From: Clostridium sp. C8-1-8
Lineage (GTDB): Bacteria; Bacillota; Clostridia; Clostridiales; Clostridiaceae
DNA length: 64,000 nucleotides
Direction: 5' to 3'
Assembly: GCF_009928445.1 (NCBI RefSeq)
Contig: NZ_JAABNO010000009.1
Location: 62,001 to 126,000 of the forward strand
How positions within the stretch are numbered: position 1 is the stretch's first letter; the number at the start of each line of letters is the position of its first letter. Below are positions 7,296 through 16,260 of the stretch, piece by piece. A model generated the notes under the pieces. That model was not told the origin of the DNA. It made no database searches and worked only from the letters and a program-made list of their open reading frames with translations. The position numbers were made by a program, and so were the translations under genes.

Positions 7296-9543
7296 GGAAG
7301 TTAAAAACAGGTACATGCGTATTGCTTTTAAGGTACTTAACCAGTGCCAAGAAGGAATCTCAGAAGATCAAGTGGTTAAGATAGTTGAGGCTGATGAATT
7401 TGAAGAAAAGCTAATAGGAAACAATTTTCATACCTTTGAGGGATTACTTCTTAATAGATATTCAGAAAATGAAAATTTTAATATCCTTAAAGAGAGGGAG
7501 GGATTTTATTATCCCAATATAAAAAAAGAGAATAATGGACCTATAGTACCTGTGAGGCTAACTAACATTGAAAAGGCATGGTTGAAAAATATGCTTGAGG
7601 ATAAAAGACTCAATGTCTTTCTAAGAGATACAACAATAGAGAAGTTGAAAATTGCTCTTAAAGATTTTGATGCTCCTCCAATTAATGAACTTATAGACAT
7701 TACCAATGGATCAATACCTTCTGAATCGGAAGATACCGAACAGTTTGAGGAAAACTTTAGAAGTCTGCTTAAAGCGATTAAGGAAGAGAAAGCCATACGA
7801 TACTGCTGCGCTGATAAGTGTGCTGATTATTTTAATAAATGGTTTATTCCAATAAGATTAGAGTATTCCTTGAAGAATGGAGAATTTAAGGTTTCATTGT
7901 ACTCTATTGAAGATGATAAATTTTTTATTGAGAAGGTATCAAAGTTTACTGATATAAAAATAGAAAACAATAGAGAGAGTAAAATCAACAGAGAAGCAGT
8001 TATAAAGCTTTTAGGTGAACAAAGATATTCAAAAGAATCTATTGTCTTAGAAGTGATAGATAAAAGATCAGCAATGGAAAGATGCTTTATGAGTTTTTCA
8101 GAATTAGAAAGGTATTCAAGGTGTATTGAAAGAGATAAGTATGAATTAAAACTCTTTTATTATAACTTTGAAGAGGAAGATATAATAAGAAGAATACTAG
8201 CCCTAGGACCATACGTTAAGGTAGTATCTCCAAAAGCCATTAGAGACGAGGTAATTAAAAGAATCAAACTAGCTATTGAATTGAATAGCTGTAATATTAG
8301 TAAAGAGGGTGTAAATGAGATGATAGAATTAAAGGGAAAATATAATACAGCGAAGGTTTATACAGATAAATTAGAGCCAGAAGTAATATCTCAGGTAATT
8401 GAATTGTGTAATCAGGAATTTTCTAAAGACAGCAGTATTGCCATAATGCCTGATACTCATGCAGGCAAAGGCTGTGTAATAGGTTTTACTGCAGATTTAG
8501 GAGATAAGGTTATTCCTAATATAGTTGGTGTAGATATAGGCTGCGGAATGACAACAGTAGAACTTGGGAAGATTGATATAGATTTACATCAAATAGATGA
8601 GGTTATAAGAAGATGGGTACCATCTGGAATGTCAGTTCATGAAAGTAGAATAATTCGGTTTTCAAAGCTTGAACAATTATTCTGTTATAGAGATTTGGCC
8701 AATACCAAAAGAATTGAAAGAAGTATTGGTACTTTGGGCGGTGGTAATCATTTTATTGAATTGGATAAAGATGATGAAAATAATATATATCTGGTAATTC
8801 ACTCTGGAAGCAGAAATTTAGGAAAGCAGGTTGCAGAGATATATCAAAACCTTGCTATTGATATATGTTCTGGTAAGGAGGATTACTTTGAGAAAAGAGA
8901 GGAAATTATAGAGAACTATAAGAAAGAAGGAAAGAGGAAACTTATCCAGTCTGCATTAAAGGAGCTTAAGACAAAATATGATGATATGCTTCCAAGCTAT
9001 CCAAAGGAGTTATGTTTTCTAACTGGTAAGTATAGAGAAAAATATCTACATGATATGAGCATATGCCAAGAATATGCAGCCCTAAACAGAGAAACTATGG
9101 CCAATATAATACTAGATAAGCTACTAGGAAAGAGCATAAGTGATTTTAGCTTTTTCCATACCGTACACAATTATATAAATTTCAAAGATAATATAATAAG
9201 AAAAGGTAGTATATCAGCCTATGAAGGAGAAAAGGTTTTAATACCTATAAATATGAGGGATGGAAGTATACTTGCTTTTGGAAAAGGCAATGCAGACTGG
9301 AACTATTCAGCACCCCATGGAGCAGGAAGGGTAATGAGCAGGACTAAGGCAAAGGAAAAACTGTCACTAAAGGATTATGAGAAGGCTATGGAAGGAATTT
9401 ATACTACATCGGTCAATGATTCTACTATAGATGAGGCACCTATGGCGTATAAACCAATTGAGGATATCATTAGTAACATTAAAGAGACTGTAGATATATA
9501 TAAGCTTATAAAGCCAATTTACAATTTTAAGGCAAGTGAGTAA
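7273..9543 (+). CDS. WYL-like sensor domain fused to RtcB RNA ligase
   Basis: The product has 756 residues from a TTG at 7273, with GGAGG at the optimal distance. ATG 7282 is the alternative. Residues 1-345 resemble a second WYL protein (LLKAIKEEKAIRYCC, then IPIRLEYSLKNGEFKVSLYSI). Residues 350-756 are a complete RtcB, the GTP- and Mn-dependent enzyme that joins 2',3'-cyclic phosphate or 3'-phosphate RNA ends to 5'-OH ends. The RtcB signatures are PDTHAGKGCVIG, VGVDIGCGM, GGGNHFIEL, HSGSRNLG, HTVHNY and HGAGRVMSR, whose His is the expected guanylylation site. An internal ATG at 8320, preceded by AGAGGGTG, falls exactly at the domain junction and could yield free RtcB. The gene overlaps the upstream WYL gene. 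Confidence 0.88.
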   Translation: MKIMEIFEEVKNRYMRIAFKVLNQCQEGISEDQVVKIVEADEFEEKLIGNNFHTFEGLLLNRYSENENFNILKEREGFYYPNIKKENNGPIVPVRLTNIEKAWLKNMLEDKRLNVFLRDTTIEKLKIALKDFDAPPINELIDITNGSIPSESEDTEQFEENFRSLLKAIKEEKAIRYCCADKCADYFNKWFIPIRLEYSLKNGEFKVSLYSIEDDKFFIEKVSKFTDIKIENNRESKINREAVIKLLGEQRYSKESIVLEVIDKRSAMERCFMSFSELERYSRCIERDKYELKLFYYNFEEEDIIRRILALGPYVKVVSPKAIRDEVIKRIKLAIELNSCNISKEGVNEMIELKGKYNTAKVYTDKLEPEVISQVIELCNQEFSKDSSIAIMPDTHAGKGCVIGFTADLGDKVIPNIVGVDIGCGMTTVELGKIDIDLHQIDEVIRRWVPSGMSVHESRIIRFSKLEQLFCYRDLANTKRIERSIGTLGGGNHFIELDKDDENNIYLVIHSGSRNLGKQVAEIYQNLAIDICSGKEDYFEKREEIIENYKKEGKRKLIQSALKELKTKYDDMLPSYPKELCFLTGKYREKYLHDMSICQEYAALNRETMANIILDKLLGKSISDFSFFHTVHNYINFKDNIIRKGSISAYEGEKVLIPINMRDGSILAFGKGNADWNYSAPHGAGRVMSRTKAKEKLSLKDYEKAMEGIYTTSVNDSTIDEAPMAYKPIEDIISNIKETVDIYKLIKPIYNFKASE
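8303..8322 (+). promoter_or_regulatory. Possible internal ribosome site and start for free RtcB
   Basis: AGAGGGTG at 8303-8310 lies 9 nt before an in-frame ATG at 8320, codon 350 of the fusion. The protein starting there (MIELKGKYNTAKVYTD) corresponds to the normal N-terminus of RtcB, so a shorter enzyme could be translated independently. Confidence 0.5.
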
Positions 9544-9668
9544 GGATTAAAAAATCTAAAGGAAAGTTTTGCTCAGAATGCAAGGTTTTTGTCTGTAGCT
9601 AATTGGATGAAAGTTTATAATTAGAGTATAGAAGCTATTAAGTTATTACGATATATGGGGGAATTACT

Positions 9669-11282
9669 ATGGTTGATAAACAATTAAGTATTAATAATAA
9701 CATAGAATATGATAGTGGCAAAGACAAGTATCCTGAGTTTGAACAATCGGTAAAAAGATACTTTGATTCTATAATTAATATACAGGAAAAACTATTTACA
9801 ACAAATTCAGAAGGACTATTTGAGGCTTATCTAAATAATTTACCTAGAGAAGCACGTCAGCATTATAATTGTAAAGCCTGTAAGAACTTTATTGAGCGTT
9901 ATGGAGCATTGGTTACTATTTCTGAATACGGAGAAATTCACTCTGCTATTTGGAATGAAATTGATACCCCAGATTTCTTTAAAGAGTCTGTGAAAGCTAT
10001 GAAGAATATTGTTCTAAAATCAGAAGTCAGTGGAGTTTTTATATCAGAGTTAAAAAAACTTGGACAGTCAATTACAGGAAGGTGGAGCCACTTATCAGTA
10101 TCATTGCCAGCTAAAATGGTTTATAGACCAAGATTAATCAACGCTAGTCAAGCTATGGCTGAAAAGTTGGAGGAATTTAGAATATTGAAAAATAGTATTT
10201 TGGAATATCCAAGTGATGCAGTGGAACAAGCTGTAACGCTTCTAAGGACTGAAGCATTGTATAGATCAGAAAAATGCTTGGGGGTCGCAGAGTGGCTAAT
10301 GGATTTACATGATAGACTTTCAAAGGTAAGGAATAAGTATAATTCTGATAATATTATATGGCTGGCAGTAGCCATGGCACCTACTGGTTATTGTCATGTT
10401 AAAAGTTCTATGATAGGAACTCTACTTGATGATATTATTTCTGGATTATCATATGAGTTAGTGAGCCGCAGATTTGCTGAAAAAATGCATCCACTTAGAT
10501 ATCAGCGGCCTCAAGCGGCACCAACAGAAGGAAATATAGCACAGGCAGAGAAAATTGTAGAGAAACTAGGAATTGATAAATCTCTAGTACGTAGATTTGC
10601 AAGAGTAGAAGAGCTTAAGAAGCTATGGACAACAAAAAAAGAAAAAGACAGCATAAGAAGTAGTGGCGTATTTTCACATCTAACAGCTAAATACAAGAAG
10701 GAAAATGATAAAATGGAGATACCAGCAGTTACTATGACCTGGAGAAAGTTTTCTGAAACTGTTCTGCCATTAGCAGAAGGTATCGAGTATCTTGTTCAAC
10801 AGAAGAGGGATAATTATTCAGCTATAGTTACAGCTTCCAATGAGGAAGCACCACCTATTCTTCAATGGGATAATGAGGATAAGCGTAATCCTTTTTCCTG
10901 GTACGTATATAGTGGTGGCTCTGATTATCGTAGATGGGGACTAGCTAAAGGATACTGTAAGGTAACTGCAATCTGTTTACAGCCTACCATGTGGTATGGA
11001 GAGTACCCACATCAAAGTAAAAGTGTATTCTTTATCTTAGAAGGAGCTAAGGATCATGATTATAGGAGTGCTGGAAATGCACTGTTCCCAGAGAATCTAA
11101 AATCTGAACTACGTGAAATACGTTCAACAATAGAAGCATATTCAAAAAGCTCAATCATAGAAGGCTATGAAGAATCCTCAGCTTGTGGTATTAAGTTGGA
11201 GTATGGTAGCAGCTGGAATGCTACTTTCCGTGTTACAACAAATGCGGGAACAGCAATATATAAGCTAGATAGATGGGATTAA
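9669..11282 (+). CDS. Conserved-looking protein of unknown function, possibly in the RtcB operon
   Basis: I do not recognise the family of this 537-residue protein. It starts at ATG with GGGGGAA upstream, 125 bp after the WYL-RtcB gene, with no clear terminator between them. Visible features are a CKAC pair near residue 70 in YNCKACKNFIERYG, which could bind metal, a helical middle (residues 150-340), and a Trp/Gly-rich C-terminal region: FSWYVYSGGS, RRWGLAKGY, TMWYGEYPHQ, then FFILEGAKDHD. There is no signal peptide or membrane segment, so it is probably cytosolic. Composition matches its neighbours. Its position suggests a partner or substrate-related role in the WYL/RtcB system, but nothing in the sequence proves this. 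Confidence 0.6.
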   Translation: MVDKQLSINNNIEYDSGKDKYPEFEQSVKRYFDSIINIQEKLFTTNSEGLFEAYLNNLPREARQHYNCKACKNFIERYGALVTISEYGEIHSAIWNEIDTPDFFKESVKAMKNIVLKSEVSGVFISELKKLGQSITGRWSHLSVSLPAKMVYRPRLINASQAMAEKLEEFRILKNSILEYPSDAVEQAVTLLRTEALYRSEKCLGVAEWLMDLHDRLSKVRNKYNSDNIIWLAVAMAPTGYCHVKSSMIGTLLDDIISGLSYELVSRRFAEKMHPLRYQRPQAAPTEGNIAQAEKIVEKLGIDKSLVRRFARVEELKKLWTTKKEKDSIRSSGVFSHLTAKYKKENDKMEIPAVTMTWRKFSETVLPLAEGIEYLVQQKRDNYSAIVTASNEEAPPILQWDNEDKRNPFSWYVYSGGSDYRRWGLAKGYCKVTAICLQPTMWYGEYPHQSKSVFFILEGAKDHDYRSAGNALFPENLKSELREIRSTIEAYSKSSIIEGYEESSACGIKLEYGSSWNATFRVTTNAGTAIYKLDRWD

Positions 11283-11450
11283 TCTTTTGATTTAAGTCAT
11301 AGACGGCTTTGAGGTATATTTAAAAAGATATCTGTTAAGAAAAAGTTTATAATGAGTTTATGTTGATATATAATAAATATAAAAGATAAGATTTAGTATA
11401 ATATTTATAGTGAATAATTTTAAGATTAAAATAGATGAGGAACTAAAGCT

Positions 11451-12224
11451 ATGACAATGGAACTTGAAAAATACTACAATAAGTTTTGTGAAGACAAAAG
11501 ATTAACTAGAAGGCATGGACAAGTAGAATATATTACGTCTATGAAATATATTCATGATTACTTAGAGAATAATAGAGCTGCAAAAATATTAGATGTTGGA
11601 GCAGGAACTGGTAGATACTCTGTACAGCTAGCAGAGGAAGGCTATGATGTTACTGCTATAGAGCTTGTGAAACACAATCTAGGTGTTTTAAAATCAAAAG
11701 GAAGTACAGTAAAAGCAATGCAAGGTACAGCTCTAGATTTATCAAGATTTGAAGAGAATACTTTCGATGTAACCTTGGTATTTGGACCAATGTATCACCT
11801 ATATAAGTTTGAAGATAAGGTAAAAGCGCTGGAAGAGGCTAAGAGAGTAACCAAGGTTGGAGGAATTATCTTAGTAGCATACTGTATGAATGAATATAGT
11901 ATAATAACCTATGGTTTTAAAGAAAATAATATACTTAAATCTATTGAAAATGGTAAAGTTAATAAAGATTTTCATGTTGTAGCAGAACCAGAGGATTTAT
12001 ATGACTATGTAAGAATTGAAGATATTGATAAGATAAATGAAGCAGCAGGGATACAAAGGTTGAAGTTAGTTGCAGCGGATGGACCAGCCAATTATATGAG
12101 GCCTATATTAAATGCTATGGATGAAGATACTTTTAAGGTTTTCATTGAGTATCATCTTTCTACCTGTGAAAGACCTGATCTTTTAGGTGCAAGTGCACAT
12201 ACCTTAGACATTTTGAGGAAGTAA
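11451..12224 (+). CDS. Class I SAM-dependent methyltransferase
   Basis: The product has 257 residues. Motif I is clear (ILDVGAGTGRYS, residues about 42-53), followed by the acidic end of strand 2 (VTAIELV), the post-motif FEENTFDVTLVFGPMYHL, and LEEAKRVTKVGGIILVAY. This is a Methyltransf_11/25-type Rossmann fold that uses S-adenosylmethionine. The substrate cannot be read from sequence. GAGGA lies upstream of the ATG. The gene stands alone, with a hairpin terminator about 140 nt downstream shared with the convergent DUF4317 gene. Confidence 0.85.
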   Translation: MTMELEKYYNKFCEDKRLTRRHGQVEYITSMKYIHDYLENNRAAKILDVGAGTGRYSVQLAEEGYDVTAIELVKHNLGVLKSKGSTVKAMQGTALDLSRFEENTFDVTLVFGPMYHLYKFEDKVKALEEAKRVTKVGGIILVAYCMNEYSIITYGFKENNILKSIENGKVNKDFHVVAEPEDLYDYVRIEDIDKINEAAGIQRLKLVAADGPANYMRPILNAMDEDTFKVFIEYHLSTCERPDLLGASAHTLDILRK

Positions 12225-12550
12225 TAAAATATTAAATATAGACAATATTAAAAGCTATAGAGTAAGCTTTTAGTAATCACTAATAATTTAAAAGATTTAC
12301 TTAATATTAAAGAGGAACGGCTTTAATTAATTTGAAAAAAGCATAGTTTATTATAATATAACCCACAAGGAAATCCATACTTAGCAATTTCCTTGTGGGT
12401 TTACTTTATAGTTATATATCTATGAAGATAAAGCTTTGTAAAATATAATAGTAATAGCTTGTCTCTTTACAAAGTTATAAAATCACATAATAGCTAAATC
12501 AGATGCCTTCAAATCATTTAATATTAAGATATAAATATCTATATCATTAA
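12225..12550. other. Intergenic region between convergent genes
   Basis: This 326-bp AT-rich stretch holds the strong hairpin at 12361-12406. No other structure, ORF or repeat was recognised. Confidence 0.6.
12361..12406. terminator. Hairpin terminator between convergent genes
   Basis: A perfect 14-bp stem (12361-12374 with 12387-12400, sequence ACCCACAAGGAAAT and its complement) is followed by TTACTTT. It can serve the methyltransferase on the plus strand and perhaps the opposite gene. Confidence 0.75.
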
Positions 12551-13960
12551 TTAAACTATATCTGTAACACCATTTACATTAGCTTGCTCATTTTCATCTA
12601 GTGGAATAACCAGATACTTTTTACCATCGATGATTTGTGATTTTATTTGAGATATCTTTTGAGGTTTTACTTTAACCACAACATCATATTCATCATTAGT
12701 AGTATTATCTTCATTAGTATCTGTGTCTATCTCAGAATCAAAGTTAGTTTCTAAATTGTTATCCAAAGCTTCTTCAGAATTAGAGTCAGAAGTAATTTCT
12801 AAATTAGAGTCAGCTCCGTCTATATCACTAGTAGTATTATGCTCTGCTTCTACAACTTTCTCTTTTTCTAGGGTTAAAGCAGCTTCTTGTTTTGTTTGTT
12901 CAAGTCTTTCTTCTAATATACGAACTTTCTTTTCAAGCTTTTCTTCCTTTTTTTTCTGTTCATTTGCTGCTAGAGCTTTCTTATCTATTAGGTTTTCTAC
13001 TACAGCAGGAGTGTCACCAAACTTTTCTGTATAAGTCTTTTCTATTTTTTCAGTGATTTCTTCAGGAATACCACTTTCAATAAGAATTTCTTGAATATTA
13101 TCATTGGTAAGAATTATAGGTTCGGCATCTTTGCCGTTTATAGCTACGTTTTCTTCTACCATGTTATTGAGGGTTTCTTGAATTTCTAGCAATATGTGCT
13201 CTGATTTTTGATCGTCATAACCAACAGCTTTGCTAATTATAGTTTGGAAAACTTCCTTTTGTTCCGTAGCAGTTTGCTTTGAACCGCAACCAAGAGCTTC
13301 TTCCATCAATTCTGGATGAGTGTCCTTAGCATTCTTTGCATAATACATAATTGAGTGAATATCAGAGCTACGGTCTATAAAAGCTGGATATACAAATCCA
13401 AGATCAGGGGCACCAACTACCCAGTCTCTGATACGGGCACCAATTCTATTCTCATCCTCAAAGTATCCAAGAGCTGGTTTGGAAAGTGTTACTGGGCATA
13501 TTGCACATAAAATATATTCATAAACTTCTTCTGATTCATCTAATTTTGCGTTATCTGTAGTTCGTGTAAGAACATCGTAAGCATCGTGAAAAACAAGTAT
13601 TAAATAGTTACCTGTATAGTCGTAGCTATCTATGATTGATCTATAGAAGTCATCTAGTAGTGCATCATTTTTTAGTCCACTTTTCTTTAACTCCAATAAA
13701 GAAAGCTGCTTACTGCCTATACCTTCTTCTCCAAGAGGAAAGTCAAGCTGTAGAAGATTATTTCCTACTGTTCCAGATAAAACTTTTTTAGCAACTTCTA
13801 AATACTTAAAGAATTCTTCTTCTCTTAGGGTTAAAAAGGTTTCTTTAATCTTTAGTACTGTATTTTTTTCAGCATCTACATAGCAACCACACATTTTTGT
13901 AAAGGTACAGTCGTCCTTTTTTAAACGTCTTTTTAGTTCTAATACATCTTTTTTTCTCAT
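12551..13960 (-). CDS. DUF4317 family protein
   Basis: The 469-residue protein matches the conserved clostridial family DUF4317. The N-terminus is MRKKDVLELKRRLKKDDCTF, followed by MCGCYVDAEKN and LREEEFFKYLE, and a central region with CAICPVTLSKPALGYF. The function of the family is unknown. Residues about 330-430 form a charged, low-complexity tail with a Lys/Glu coiled-coil-like part (EQKKKEEKLEKKVRILEERL) and then an Asp/Glu/Asn/Ser-rich linker, before a short C-terminal hydrophobic patch YLVIPLDE. There is no signal peptide. It appears monocistronic. The start is ATG with AAAGG about 11 nt upstream. Confidence 0.75.
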   Translation of the reverse strand: MRKKDVLELKRRLKKDDCTFTKMCGCYVDAEKNTVLKIKETFLTLREEEFFKYLEVAKKVLSGTVGNNLLQLDFPLGEEGIGSKQLSLLELKKSGLKNDALLDDFYRSIIDSYDYTGNYLILVFHDAYDVLTRTTDNAKLDESEEVYEYILCAICPVTLSKPALGYFEDENRIGARIRDWVVGAPDLGFVYPAFIDRSSDIHSIMYYAKNAKDTHPELMEEALGCGSKQTATEQKEVFQTIISKAVGYDDQKSEHILLEIQETLNNMVEENVAINGKDAEPIILTNDNIQEILIESGIPEEITEKIEKTYTEKFGDTPAVVENLIDKKALAANEQKKKEEKLEKKVRILEERLEQTKQEAALTLEKEKVVEAEHNTTSDIDGADSNLEITSDSNSEEALDNNLETNFDSEIDTDTNEDNTTNDEYDVVVKVKPQKISQIKSQIIDGKKYLVIPLDENEQANVNGVTDIV

Positions 13961-14289
13961 ATATATAATCCTTTCGTTTTATAACAGAATATATTTTTAC
14001 TCTTATTATGATATTTAATATGGATTTGTGAAAGTTTGCACTTGGTAGTAAAAAATTGGTAATTAATATTTTATACAATTATAGTATATTGTGCAATGAC
14101 CAAGTCTGCAAGTGACCAAATAAATGAAAAACATATTTGAATAATCTGAGAAAAATAAAGTTGAATCATAAAAAAATGAATGGTAAAATTAGGAAAGAAA
14201 ATATGGTGCAGTAAATACTAATGAACTGACGACAAAGTACTTTGTCTTAGAAAAGCAATTTATAAATATTTATTTATGGGGGAGGTAAT
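13961..14289. other. Intergenic region with divergent promoters
   Basis: This stretch separates the DUF4317 gene (minus) from the small membrane peptide gene (plus). Both promoters must lie here. The only distinctive site is the GGGGGAGGT ribosome site at its right end. No repeat or riboswitch was recognised. Confidence 0.5.
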
Positions 14290-14436
14290 ATGTCAAAATT
14301 ACATGTTTATATAGCAGCTTGGGTATCTACAGCATTAGCTGTATCAGTAGCAGTTTATGTTACTAAAAGCGCAGCGCCTTTGTTTGCTATGCTAATCCCA
14401 ACTTTCATAGTAGAATCAGATAAAAAAGAAAAGTAA
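14290..14436 (+). CDS. Small single-pass membrane protein (48 residues)
   Basis: An ATG 4 nt after GGGGGAGGT opens a 48-codon frame ending in TAA. The peptide starts MSKLHVYIAAWVSTALAVSV, followed by a hydrophobic stretch and a charged tail ESDKKEK. It could make one or two short transmembrane helices, with a Lys-rich cytoplasmic end. A hairpin terminator follows immediately, so this is a complete small transcription unit, which supports a real gene. The function is unknown. Confidence 0.65.
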   Translation: MSKLHVYIAAWVSTALAVSVAVYVTKSAAPLFAMLIPTFIVESDKKEK

Positions 14437-14443
14437 TTCTAAT

Positions 14444-14490
14444 AAATAGCTGTTGTAAAGGTATTCTTTGCAGCAGCTATTTAATTATAT
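14444..14490 (+). terminator. Hairpin terminator after the small membrane protein
   Basis: A 17-bp stem with two G-U pairs (14444-14460 with 14466-14482) starts 8 nt after the stop. A T-rich but interrupted tail follows. Confidence 0.7.
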
Positions 14491-14513
14491 TTAGAGAAGT
14501 TATTTACTTAAGA

Positions 14514-16260
<1,747 letters not shown>

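Noticed and set aside
6006-11282. Calling the WYL/RtcB locus a proven defence system
   Set aside because: No nuclease, toxin or other defence hallmark is adjacent. The evidence supports only a regulated RNA-repair module with an unknown partner.
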